Below, in pieces: positions 7,626 through 15,674 of a stretch of DNA of 35,804 bases. Numbering within the stretch: the first letter of the stretch is position 1; each line of letters starts with the position of its first letter. Under the pieces are notes generated by a model that searched no databases, was not told the origin of the DNA, and saw nothing but the letters and a program-made list of their open reading frames with translations. The stretch covers positions 1 through 35,804 of the forward strand of contig CAZQIO010000003.1 of assembly GCA_964593405.1 (NCBI GenBank), in the 5' to 3' direction. A program made the translations under genes and the position numbers. This DNA is from CAZQIO01 sp964593405 (GTDB taxonomy: Bacteria > Patescibacteriota > Minisyncoccia > Minisyncoccales > GBS-2).

Positions 7626-8183
7626 TTATTTTTTGTTTTGTAAGTGTAAGTAATCTCTTTTTGCCTCTAAAATCACCTGTTTGATTATCTCTGGGTCTGG
7701 AATGTCTCGAAAAATAAATTGTTTGAAGGCGCCGGCTGTCTCTATTTGAATGTCCCCAAAATCGAAAAAGGCTGCCAAAAACCCTTTTACTGAAATTATA
7801 ATATCTTGAATTTTGTCGTGAAAAATTGAAGAATAAGTAACGTTAAAAAGACTTTTCATTTCGGTTTGGATTATTCTTTGGTTAGTAACAATCAGGCAGT
7901 TTAAATAGTAGTCCAAGATGGCAAACCAAAGAATGTTCCAAAAACAAAAGAGGAAAATGGAAAATAAAAAGCAAAAGAGGAAACGTAAGTTTAATTGTTG
8001 GAGTTTTGGGAAAATGCGCAAAAGTTCTGGTGGCCAAGATGGTTTGAAAAAGAAAAGGAAAAATAAAAACAATACAGAAATCAAGGAAATGACAAATAAA
8101 GATGGAAGAGATTTTAACTTCAAAATGATTGGGTGGCGTCTTTTAATTAAATAAATTCTTTCTCCGCTTTCAAATTGGATCAT
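7626..8183 (-). CDS. bacterial PH-domain (YdbS/bPH2-like) membrane protein
   Basis: A 185-residue protein with a short N-terminal segment ('GERIYLIKRRHPIIL'), two membrane helices (about 24-48 and 70-92) and a C-terminal bacterial PH domain. The domain is marked by 'LIVTNQRIIQTE', 'VTYSSIFHDKIQDI' and 'FGDIQIETAG', followed by the terminal helix 'DPEIIKQVILEAK'. This layout is the YdbS-like bPH2 family, membrane proteins of unknown function. Its ATG overlaps the stop of the preceding small membrane protein by four bases (ATGA), so the pair is translationally coupled. Confidence 0.85.
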   Translation of the reverse strand: MIQFESGERIYLIKRRHPIILKLKSLPSLFVISLISVLFLFFLFFFKPSWPPELLRIFPKLQQLNLRFLFCFLFSIFLFCFWNILWFAILDYYLNCLIVTNQRIIQTEMKSLFNVTYSSIFHDKIQDIIISVKGFLAAFFDFGDIQIETAGAFKQFIFRDIPDPEIIKQVILEAKRDYLHLQNKK

Positions 8184-8380
8184 TGTTTTATTAAAAACAA
8201 AAAGACTAAAGAAAGGAGGGTAAAAATCATGGTCCCAAATTTAAAAATAATTAATGTTTTGGCCAGGCCAGGGTCTGCAACCAAAGGAAACCTTTTAAAA
8301 TGATAATAAATTATCGCGGCAGGTATTAAACCAAGAAAAAAGATTAAAGAAACCAAAAGCAAAAAGACAAAAATAATCAT
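8180..8380 (-). CDS. small two-helix membrane protein (unknown)
   Basis: A 66-residue protein, nearly all membrane helix: residues about 2-25 and 42-64, joined by a short loop ('YYHFKRFPLVADPG'). I do not recognise a family. The ATGA overlap with the PH-domain gene downstream and the clean ATG with no competing frame support it as a real gene and suggest it works with the PH protein in the membrane. Confidence 0.7.
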   Translation of the reverse strand: MIIFVFLLLVSLIFFLGLIPAAIIYYHFKRFPLVADPGLAKTLIIFKFGTMIFTLLSLVFLFLIKQ

Positions 8381-8459
8381 TAATTTAATTTTCTCTTATT
8401 TTAGAATTTTTTGCAAGATAAATTTCAAAGGGAAATTTTTGTATTTTTGAAATTTTGGG

Positions 8460-8465
8460 TAAAAT
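8460..8465 (+). promoter_or_regulatory. -10 box of rtcA, leaderless arrangement
   Basis: TAAAAT ends six bases before the rtcA ATG, so the transcript would start at or next to the start codon. No clear -35 at the right spacing and no ribosome binding site are visible. Confidence 0.4.
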
Positions 8466-8471
8466 TTTCTA

Positions 8472-9491
8472 ATGATCGAAGTTGACGGATCTTTTTTGGA
8501 GGGAGGAGGACAAATTTTGAGGACGGCCACTGCTTTAGCGGCAATAAAAAAAATCCCTTGTCGAATTTTTAATATTAGAAAAGGGAGGCCAAACCCGGGC
8601 CTTCAGACTCAACACCTGATGGGGTTGAAAGCTTTAGCAGAACTTTGTCAAGCAAAACTACAAGGAGATTTTTTAGGTTCTCAAGAAATTAAATTTTGGC
8701 CGGGAGAAATAAAAAAAGAAAAATTAAAAATCAAAATCGAAACTGCGGGGGCTATCACCCTTGTTTTGCAAACTTTAATTCCGGTTTGTCTTTTTGCTAA
8801 AAACCCGGTTGAGATTGAATTTGAAGGAGGAGCAACCGACACATTTTTTGCTCCCACTGTAGATTATTTTAGATATGTCTTTTTATCTGTTTTGGAAAAA
8901 ATGGGACCAAAAATTGAAATTGATGTTTTAAAAAGAGGATATTATCCAGAAGGGGGAAGCCAAGTAAAAGTGAAAATTTATCCTTCTAAATTAAAGCCGA
9001 TCAATTTAACAGAAAGGGGGGGATTTAAAAAAATTTTGATAATCTCTGGCGCCTCAGAATCTTTGAAAAATAAAAAAGTTGCTGAAAGACAATTAATGGG
9101 AACAAGAGAAGTATTGAAAAAATTAAATTTACCAATTGAAGAAAGGATTGAGTATTATCAAACCCAATCCCCCGGAAGTCAAATCTGCCTAATAGCTGAG
9201 TTTGAAAAAACAAAGATCGGAGTTGATAATTTGGGAAGGCTGGGCAAAAGAGCCGAAGATGTTGGCAAAGAAGCGGCTTTAGAACTTTTAAAAGAAGAAA
9301 AATCAAAAGCTTGTTTGGATAAGCATCTGGCAGATCAGATTCTTCCCTATTTGGCTCTGGCAGAAGGAAAAAGTGCGGTAATAGTCTCTGAAATTACCAA
9401 CCATGCAAAAACAAACATTTGGATAATTCAAAAATTTGTTGAGGGTGAATTTAAAATCGAAGGAAATCTAATTCAATGGGTTCCAAAATAA
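8472..9491 (+). CDS. rtcA: RNA 3'-terminal phosphate cyclase
   Basis: A 339-residue full-length RtcA, which uses ATP to turn an RNA 3'-phosphate into a 2',3'-cyclic phosphate through a covalent enzyme-AMP. The N-terminal signature 'DGSFLEGGGQILRTA' and 'RKGRPNPGLQTQH' are intact. The nucleotidylated histidine is His305 in 'DKHLADQILPYLALA'. The sequence resembles archaeal members. No RtcB ligase or RtcR regulator gene is in the window, so its role (RNA repair or end healing) is unsupported by context. It stands alone on the plus strand, between a divergent membrane-protein operon and a convergent P-type ATPase whose stop is 15 bases away. Confidence 0.96.
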   Translation: MIEVDGSFLEGGGQILRTATALAAIKKIPCRIFNIRKGRPNPGLQTQHLMGLKALAELCQAKLQGDFLGSQEIKFWPGEIKKEKLKIKIETAGAITLVLQTLIPVCLFAKNPVEIEFEGGATDTFFAPTVDYFRYVFLSVLEKMGPKIEIDVLKRGYYPEGGSQVKVKIYPSKLKPINLTERGGFKKILIISGASESLKNKKVAERQLMGTREVLKKLNLPIEERIEYYQTQSPGSQICLIAEFEKTKIGVDNLGRLGKRAEDVGKEAALELLKEEKSKACLDKHLADQILPYLALAEGKSAVIVSEITNHAKTNIWIIQKFVEGEFKIEGNLIQWVPK

Positions 9492-9506
9492 ATTACTCCG
9501 TTATTT

Positions 9507-12047
9507 TTAGCCTCTGCTTTTTGCCAAATATCTAAAGTAAAGTTGCTTTACGATTTCGTTGGCGGCCAAATAAGCTAAGCTAAGGGAAATTATGATTAAA
9601 ATTGTCTGAAAAGTTGGTGGCAAAAAATGAAAGTAGTTTTGGCCAAGAGTGGTGAAGGGCAAAAGAAAAGAAAAAAGCCAAACTAAAATTGAGAGAAAAA
9701 GCAAGGTTGTGCTGGGAGCTTTAGCTAAGATGAAAAATTTTTTCGTTCTCACAGAAAAAATAATTAACAGTTCGCTTAAAACTGAAAGTAAAAACCAGTG
9801 TGTTTGAATGCTCAATTCTCCCTTATCAAAGAAAATGCCAAAGAAAATAAAGTCAAAAAGAGAAGAAACTAGGGCTAAAAAGAAAATTAAAGGAAAAATT
9901 TGAGAAAATTTTTGAGCTCTTGGCCTCTTTAGCTCTTCAACTTCGACAGTGTCTGTAGCCACAGAAACAAGGGGCAAATCGGAAAGGAGGTTTAAAAGTA
10001 AAATTTGGGTTGGGAGCATTGGTAAGAATGGGAAAATTAAAGAAATTCCTGCCATCGAATACATATTCCCAAAGTTTGATGCCAGAGTAGCTTTAATGTA
10101 CTTTTGAATGTTTGAAAAAATGTTCCTTCCCATTTTTATTCCATCGATTATTGTCTTTAAATCATCGTTTAATAAAATAATGTCTGCCACCTCTTTTGAT
10201 ACCTCAGCACCTCCTTTAACAACAATGGCCACATTAGCAACCTTTAAAGCCGGAGCATCGTTTATTCCTTCGCCAACGAAACCAACCTCATATTTTTTTT
10301 GCAATGATTTTATGATTTTCAATTTTGTTTCTGGTAAAACCCTAGCAAAAACTGATTTTTTCTCACAAACTTCGTCAAATTCTTTTTCTGGTAAATTTTC
10401 TAAATCCTTCCCCAAAACTACCTCTTCTTCTTTTTCTATTAGCCCTATTTCCTTTGCCACAGCTGCCGCAATTTCCAAAGAGTCTCCTGTCAAAATTTTA
10501 ATTTTTACTCCCAATTTCTTTGCCAAATTTAAGGCCTTTTTCGCTCCCTTTTTTAAAGGATCGAAAAAGCACAAAACTCCTAAAAATTCCAAATCAATTT
10601 CCTCTTTTTCTTCAAATTTATCTTTTTCAAATTCTTTAAAAGCAATTGCCAACGTTCTTTTTCCCTCTCTCCCCCTCTCTTTTACCTTTTCTAAAATTTC
10701 TTCTTTTTCTTTCTGAGATATTTTCGAAATTTCTAAAATTTTTTCTGGCGCTCCTTTTGTGATTAGATATTTTTTTCCTTCAAATTCTACTAAAACGCTA
10801 TTTCTTAACCTGTAGGGAGAGAAAGGAATTTCGAAAATTAGTTTAGCTTTTTTCAGCTTTTTAACTTCGCTTTTTAATTTTTCAAAGATTGCCAAATCAA
10901 ACGGGTTTTGAACAAGATTTGCTTCTTTTTCCATAAAAGAAGAAGTGAAAAATGCAAACTTTAAACATTGATCAGGATTTTTTGAAATTATCTCTGTAAT
11001 CGTTAACTTGTTTTCGGTAATAGTTCCTGTTTTATCAGTACACAAAATTTCAATGTTTCCAAGGTCTTCTATTGCCTCCAATCTCTTAACCAAAACATTT
11101 TTTCTTGCCAGTCTCAAGGCTCCGTTTGAAAGGGAAACTCCAACCACAACCGGCAGAGCTTCTGGCACCAAACCAACAATCAGGGCCAAAGAAAATATCA
11201 AAAAATCTGTAAAGTTTGAATGCCTTTTCACTAAAAGATTAACAAAGAAAATAATAAATATCGTAAAAAGGACAAACTTAATTATTACTTTTGAAAATTC
11301 GGCAATTTCTTTTTGGTAGGTGCTTTCTTTTTCAAATTTGGTCATTAGTTTTCCGATTTTTCCAATTTCAGTTTGTTTTCCAGTGGCAATAACGATACCT
11401 TTTGCCTTTCCAGAAACTAGCGAAGTTCCGCTAAATAGAATGTTTTTTGCCTCGTATACATTTTTAGCTGGCTCTTTTAATTTTTCGTTCGTTTTAATTA
11501 CAGGTTCCGATTCTCCTGTCAAAATGGATTCGTCAACCAAAAGATTGTTTGCTTCAATAATTCTCAAATCTGCTGGAACAATATCTCCGGCATTCAAAAT
11601 GACAATGTCTCCGGGAACTAAAAATTTTTTGTCAATAATTTTTTCTTTTCCCTCCCTTTTAACGTTAACGTCTGGGGGGAAGTATTTTTTTAAAAGCAAA
11701 ATGGCTTTGTTCGCCCTGAATTCCTGAGTAAAGCTCAAAATAACATTCAAAAGGGCAAAAATTATTATCAAGAAAGAATCAATTTTCTCCCCGATAGAAA
11801 ACGCCAACAATGAAGCTATCATTAAAAGATAAAAAAACGGAGATTGAAATTGTTTAAAAAGAATCTCGAGGGCAGAAACTTCCTTTTCTTTGACTTCGTT
11901 CAAACCATAAATTTTTTCTCTTTCTTTTGCTTCATTTTCGCTCAAACCATCCTTTTTGCTTTTTAAAATTTGAAAAACTTCCTCAATATCTTTTTGGGTA
12001 AACTCAGAAAAAGATAACTGATAATTTTTGTGAAAATTTTTGGCCAT
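9507..12047 (-). CDS. MgtA-like (P3B) cation-transporting P-type ATPase
   Basis: An 846-residue P-type ATPase starting at the ATG at 12047 (MAKNFHKNYQ...); an in-frame TTG at 12101 would add an unlikely lysine/asparagine tail. Visible: cation N-domain, actuator 'LTGESEP', M4 'PEALPVVV', phosphorylation loop 'CTDKTGTITE' with Asp338, nucleotide motif 'KGAPEKI', 'LTGDSLEIA', hinge 'GEGINDAPAL', then six C-terminal helices. M5 'ASNFGN', 'PFLPMLP' and M6 'NLLSDLP' are like the Mg2+ transporter MgtA rather than Ca2+ pumps. Oddity: the hinge normally reads GDGxND; here the first Asp is Glu593 (codon 10271-10269). Likely imports Mg2+ or moves another divalent ion. Confidence 0.92.
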   Translation of the reverse strand: MAKNFHKNYQLSFSEFTQKDIEEVFQILKSKKDGLSENEAKEREKIYGLNEVKEKEVSALEILFKQFQSPFFYLLMIASLLAFSIGEKIDSFLIIIFALLNVILSFTQEFRANKAILLLKKYFPPDVNVKREGKEKIIDKKFLVPGDIVILNAGDIVPADLRIIEANNLLVDESILTGESEPVIKTNEKLKEPAKNVYEAKNILFSGTSLVSGKAKGIVIATGKQTEIGKIGKLMTKFEKESTYQKEIAEFSKVIIKFVLFTIFIIFFVNLLVKRHSNFTDFLIFSLALIVGLVPEALPVVVGVSLSNGALRLARKNVLVKRLEAIEDLGNIEILCTDKTGTITENKLTITEIISKNPDQCLKFAFFTSSFMEKEANLVQNPFDLAIFEKLKSEVKKLKKAKLIFEIPFSPYRLRNSVLVEFEGKKYLITKGAPEKILEISKISQKEKEEILEKVKERGREGKRTLAIAFKEFEKDKFEEKEEIDLEFLGVLCFFDPLKKGAKKALNLAKKLGVKIKILTGDSLEIAAAVAKEIGLIEKEEEVVLGKDLENLPEKEFDEVCEKKSVFARVLPETKLKIIKSLQKKYEVGFVGEGINDAPALKVANVAIVVKGGAEVSKEVADIILLNDDLKTIIDGIKMGRNIFSNIQKYIKATLASNFGNMYSMAGISLIFPFLPMLPTQILLLNLLSDLPLVSVATDTVEVEELKRPRAQKFSQIFPLIFFLALVSSLFDFIFFGIFFDKGELSIQTHWFLLSVLSELLIIFSVRTKKFFILAKAPSTTLLFLSILVWLFSFLLPFTTLGQNYFHFLPPTFQTILIIISLSLAYLAANEIVKQLYFRYLAKSRG

Positions 12048-12153
12048 CGTTTTATTTTTTCTGTTTTTGTTTTTGTCGCAAAATTGGTTTTCTTTCAACA
12101 ATCAAAAATCCAATTTTTGGTGGACTGGTAACTAAAGGGGTTTGATCAAATTT

Positions 12154-13656
12154 TTAGAAAGAAGGTTTCGGTGGAGAAATAATTTGGAAGATTGGACATT
12201 TATAAGGGGCGACAACTGTTCCCTTGCCCAAACATTTTTGTTCTTTTCCAACTTCTCCAAAAAGTCCGCTTGAGTCTATACAATATCTCCCTCTTTCTGG
12301 ACTTGCTAATTTTGCTAGCAGGCAATAAGAATTGTTTGAGCTGTAACACCAAAGATCAAACTCTTCTCCCTGATTTTGTCTGATTGCATTTTCAATAGCT
12401 GCCAGAGAAGTTCCATAGAATGGATGTTTTTTGTTTAATTTAAAATTTTGGCAAAGATTTTTAAAAGAACCGTCTTTTTCGTATATTAAATCTGCCATCA
12501 AACGCAATTGCCACATTTGATTAATTATTTCTAAATCTCGGTTTTGCAACTTGAATTTTTGTAAAGGCTTTTCGAAAATTGTCTTTAAGTTTTTAAATTC
12601 AGAAGGAGGCTGAATAGATAGTGGTTGATTAAACTTAAAAACCTCTTGCTTTAAAGTAATGGAAGCCTCCCCATTTTCTCCAAAATTGCTTAAATTTAAA
12701 TTCTTTTGCCAACTGATTCGATAAGGAAGATAATCTTTTTTCCCAATCCAAATTTCACCCTCTATTTCGCCAATTTTTTGGAAAAATTCATCTAATTTTT
12801 TTTCTAACTCTTTTTTTAAGGTCTCATCTAAATCGGGAAAAATTTCTGAGTTTTTGTTTTCCTTTTTGGTAATAATTTGGAAAATTTCCAGAATGGTTTT
12901 TGTGATTTCTTTGTTGTCTAGACTGATCAAGTAATGATAAACTTTAGTTTTGCCTATTTTTTCATCTGGCAACTCTTTTTTGATCAAATAAATTTTTTTC
13001 CCAGATAAAATCTGGTTTACTTTTTGGGTTAACTCTCGATCGAAAACAAATCCTTTTTTTTCTTTCAAAGTTTTTTCCATTTCTAAAACCAGCTCTTGTG
13101 GAGAAATTTCTTTTAAAATTTCTATTATTGACTCTTGATCAATTTTTATCCACTGATTTTCTATTTCAGAGCTTTCAAATCCTAAAAAATCAAAAATAGA
13201 TTGAGGAAATTTCTCCAATTTAAGATATAGTGTGTTGTCTAAACTTTTTGCTTCTCCCGAAAGAACAAATTGAGTTTTGAGCGATTCTCTTTTTTCTAAC
13301 AATGAAGCCGATATTTCAAATTTTCCTTCGCTCCTTGGTTTTTCTGGTTGAGAAGTATCTGTTTTCCAATCAAAGCCTACTTTGTATTCTCCTTTCATAT
13401 CATTTTGGGTTATTTTCAGGGAAAATTCAGTCTTTCCTTGGCTGGTTTTAATTTTTTGCGCTTGTTGAACCATTCTTTCTAAAACCTTTTCTGGTTTTAA
13501 TCTAAAGGGATTCCAAAGAGGATCTAAAACTCTAAAAACCAAAGCAAAAGTTGTGGAAAACAAAATCACAAGGGAAAGCAAAATCAAAATTAAAATTTTC
13601 TTTGAAGGCATTTCTTTTTTGACCACATTTTTCCCAAAAGGGAAATCGTCAACCAT
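12154..13656 (-). CDS. exported protein: LppX/LolA-like region joined to a pilin-like C-terminal domain
   Basis: About 500 residues from the ATG at 13656 (MVDDFPFGKN...), four bases after the DUF2905 gene stop. A membrane anchor lies at about residues 20-42. Residues roughly 60-370 alternate amphipathic strands with repeated 'K...F.L.I', 'LKLEKFPQSIFDFLGF', 'WIKIDQESI' and 'YLPYRISWQK' patterns, like the LppX/LprG/LolA lipoprotein fold seen in many Gram-positive exported proteins. Residues about 380-490 ('QMWQLRLMADLIYEKDGSF', 'WCYSSNNSYCLLAKL', 'RYCIDSSGLFG') closely resemble the globular part of type IV pilin-like proteins of this bacterial group. I do not know a named family with this combination; both domain calls are by pattern only. 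Confidence 0.65.
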   Translation of the reverse strand: MVDDFPFGKNVVKKEMPSKKILILILLSLVILFSTTFALVFRVLDPLWNPFRLKPEKVLERMVQQAQKIKTSQGKTEFSLKITQNDMKGEYKVGFDWKTDTSQPEKPRSEGKFEISASLLEKRESLKTQFVLSGEAKSLDNTLYLKLEKFPQSIFDFLGFESSEIENQWIKIDQESIIEILKEISPQELVLEMEKTLKEKKGFVFDRELTQKVNQILSGKKIYLIKKELPDEKIGKTKVYHYLISLDNKEITKTILEIFQIITKKENKNSEIFPDLDETLKKELEKKLDEFFQKIGEIEGEIWIGKKDYLPYRISWQKNLNLSNFGENGEASITLKQEVFKFNQPLSIQPPSEFKNLKTIFEKPLQKFKLQNRDLEIINQMWQLRLMADLIYEKDGSFKNLCQNFKLNKKHPFYGTSLAAIENAIRQNQGEEFDLWCYSSNNSYCLLAKLASPERGRYCIDSSGLFGEVGKEQKCLGKGTVVAPYKCPIFQIISPPKPSF

Positions 13657-13660
13657 AATT

Positions 13661-13885
13661 TTATTTGAAAAGCTTTGAAATAAAATAAATGACGAAAGAA
13701 ATGATAGCACTAACTAGGAGCGAGGAGGTGAGCGGAAAGTAAAATTTAAAATTTCCTTTTTCAAAATAAAAATCACCCGGAAGTTTTCCAAAAATTGGAA
13801 ATTTTGAAAGAGCCAAAAATAAACTACCTATTAAAACAAAGAAAAAACCAAAAGATATCAAAATTTTCCCAAAAAAATCGAGCAT
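13661..13885 (-). CDS. DUF2905 family small membrane protein
   Basis: A 74-residue protein with two membrane helices (about 6-28 and 50-70) flanking the conserved loop 'KLPGDFYFEKGNFKFYFP', the hallmark of DUF2905 proteins. Function is unknown. It is first of a two-gene unit with the large exported protein and has a good promoter directly before the ATG. Confidence 0.88.
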   Translation of the reverse strand: MLDFFGKILISFGFFFVLIGSLFLALSKFPIFGKLPGDFYFEKGNFKFYFPLTSSLLVSAIISFVIYFISKLFK

Positions 13886-13891
13886 TAATCA

Positions 13892-13919
13892 ATTATACAA
13901 CATTGAAATGAAATTGCAA
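13892..13919 (-). promoter_or_regulatory. promoter of the DUF2905 operon, leaderless
   Basis: TTGCAA (13919-13914), a 16-base spacer and a consensus TATAAT (13897-13892) sit on the minus strand. Only six bases separate the -10 from the ATG at 13885. Confidence 0.6.
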
Positions 13920-14036
13920 ATAAAGATTCATTTTTTAATCGTTTTTCTAGCCAAATTGAGGGCTTTTTGAGTAGTCTGTAGAGGTTTTTAGTTTCTAGAT
14001 AAATAGGACCACCTGAGACATCTAATTTTAATGAAA

Positions 14037-14084
14037 CAGGGGTCTGACCCCTGCAATCGGCTCAAACCAAAGAAATGAACCGAT
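14037..14084. repeat. two adjacent inverted repeats
   Basis: CAGGGGT-CTG-ACCCCTG (14037-14053) is a perfect 7-bp hairpin. It is directly followed by ATCGGCTCA (14056-14064) pairing with TGAACCGAT (14076-14084) with one mismatch. There is no T-tract, so it is not a terminator. GGGGTCTGACCCC-like palindromes are often seen with mobile or REP-like elements (knowledge, not proof here). Confidence 0.6.
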
Positions 14085-14312
14085 CAAAAGAAGGAGGAGG
14101 AATTAGCAGTAACTGAGGGGTAAATGGCGGAATTGATTCTTAAAATTTAAAAACAAATTCATAAATTCCAATTTTGCGCAAAAGTAAAAAGAAAGGTTTC
14201 ATCGTTTTTTCAAGAGATCGTTGGCAAATTCAAAATTTTGTTTTGCACAAAGGAGCGACAATGCAATTTGTCGAAAGCAAATCAACAGTAAATATTCCAA
14301 ATGAAACAAATT

Positions 14313-15083
14313 TTACAAATCACAAAGTTCAATTCCAATCGGGCAATGGTCAGAACCTTTTACTGCTTTTAAAATAAAGGTGTTTTTTAAATTTCTAACC
14401 AAAGGCTGAGAAACAAAAATGTAATCTATTCTCCAGCCCAAGTTTCTTTCTCTAGCATCAAAAAAATAGGGCCACCAGGTAAAATTTCCTTCCTCTTTGT
14501 TGAAGATTCTAAAAGTATCAAAAAATCCCAACTTAATTATTTTTTCAATCTGCTTTCTTTCTGCCCTGGTAAACATTGTGTTTTCTTTGTTTTCCTTTGG
14601 CCTTGCCAAATCGATTTCTTTGTGGGTGATGTTGAAATCTCCTGCCAAAATAATTTTTTTATTTTTCAAATTTTTCAAATACTTTCTCAAGATTTTAAAA
14701 GCCTTCAATTTATATCCCATATTTTCCTTTTGTCTCCCTCCGTGCGGCAAATAAACGTTAACTAATGAAAAATCTTTAAAATCCAATTTTAAAAACCTTC
14801 CTTCCTTGTCAAATCTTTCAAAGCCAATTTCCCCCTTCTATCCTCTTCGGTTCAATTTTTGAAAAAATTGCCGTTCCCCAAAACCCTTTCCCTTTTGCTG
14901 AGTTCATGAAAACAAAATATTTCCCGATTTTAAACTCAGACAAAGATTTAAACTTTATTTCTTGAAGGGCAAAAATATCTGGCTCAAAATTTTTTAAAAA
15001 ATCAAAAAATCCTTTTTCAAAAATTGATGCCAAACCATTAACATTCCAAGAGNNNNNNNNNNAACTTCGAAAACTTTTGCCAT
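14313..15083 (-). pseudogene. xth: exodeoxyribonuclease III, interrupted by a frameshift and an assembly gap
   Basis: Two frames together make one AP endonuclease/exonuclease III. The 5' part (to 14818) has 'SWNVNGLASIF' and the catalytic Glu in 'ALQEIKFKS'. The 3' part has 'NVYLPHGG', 'ILAGDFNITH', 'GWRIDYIFVS' and 'GSDHCPIGIEL' with the catalytic His. Between them a run of five C (14831-14835; G on the coding strand) shifts the frame: with four, the protein would read on as 'EIGFERFDKEGRFLKL', exactly the family pattern. So one extra base breaks the gene, either truly or by sequencing error. The start is probably the ATG at 15083, but a 10-N gap at 15053-15062 interrupts the first codons. 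Confidence 0.85.
15053..15062. other. assembly gap (10 N)
   Basis: Ten N inside the first codons of the exonuclease III gene; its true length is unknown. Confidence 0.99.
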
Positions 15084-15148
15084 ATTTTATTTTTAAAAAA
15101 AATTTTTTCTCTTGACAAAAATTTTTGTTGCGCAAAAATTTATCTAAT

Positions 15149-15649
15149 ATGGAAATTTTGGTTTTTGTCGAAATTCCAAAGGGATCGCCACAAAAATTTG
15201 AGTTTGATGAGAAAGAGGGACAAATAAAATTGGACAGGACTCTTTATGGTCCCCAACATTTTCCTTTTGAGTATGGGTTTATTAAGGGAACGAGAGGAGA
15301 AGATGGAGATCCTTTAGATTGTGTTTTGCTAACAACCTATCCTACTTTTCCTGGATGCTTGGTCAAAGCAAGACCAATTGGAATTTTGGAAATGGAAGAC
15401 GAAGAAGGAGTGGATACAAAGATTTTGGCAGTGCCAGTAGAAAAAATTGATCCAAGGTTTAAAGAAATTCAAGATGTTTCTGATTTGCCAGAGCACACAA
15501 AAAAGGAAATTAAAGAATTTTTTGAAACTTACAAAAGGCTAGAACCTGGAAAATGGGTAAAGTTGAAAGATTTTAAAGGGAAGGAGGTGGCAGAGAAAAT
15601 GATTGAGGAGGCGATAAAAAGGGAAAAGGGTCTTGACAATGGTTTTTGA
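15149..15649 (+). CDS. ppa: inorganic pyrophosphatase
   Basis: A family I soluble pyrophosphatase of 166 residues from the ATG at 15149 (MEILVFVEIPKG...); an in-frame TTG at 15125 is unlikely. The fold signatures are complete: 'EIPKGSPQKFEFDE', 'LDRTL', 'FPFEYGFIKGT', and the metal-binding motif 'DGDPLDCVLL' with its aspartates. 'RPIGILEMEDEEGVDTKI' and the C-terminal 'ETYKRLEPGKWVKLKDF' also match. It hydrolyses PPi to drive biosynthetic reactions in the cytoplasm. A perfect TTGACA lies at 15112-15117, but the -10 is weak. The next gene begins 25 bases later on the same strand. Confidence 0.97.
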   Translation: MEILVFVEIPKGSPQKFEFDEKEGQIKLDRTLYGPQHFPFEYGFIKGTRGEDGDPLDCVLLTTYPTFPGCLVKARPIGILEMEDEEGVDTKILAVPVEKIDPRFKEIQDVSDLPEHTKKEIKEFFETYKRLEPGKWVKLKDFKGKEVAEKMIEEAIKREKGLDNGF

Positions 15650-15674
15650 GTTGCTAATATTTCTCTAATAAAAA

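Larger units (their letters stand above)
13886..14312. other. 427-base intergenic region without a gene
   Basis: No frame here looks coding. It contains the promoter above, two inverted repeats (14037-14084), a purine-rich AAGGAGGAGG at 14091-14100 that precedes only an eight-codon frame, and a small stem-loop near 14252-14270. Just before the repeats is a stretch (about 14008-14020) that could be the edge of a lost insertion element, but no transposase remains. Confidence 0.6.

Noticed and set aside
14091..14149. AAGGAGGAGG followed by an ATG at 14123 as a small gene
   Set aside because: The frame is only eight codons long and the spacing to the ATG is too large.
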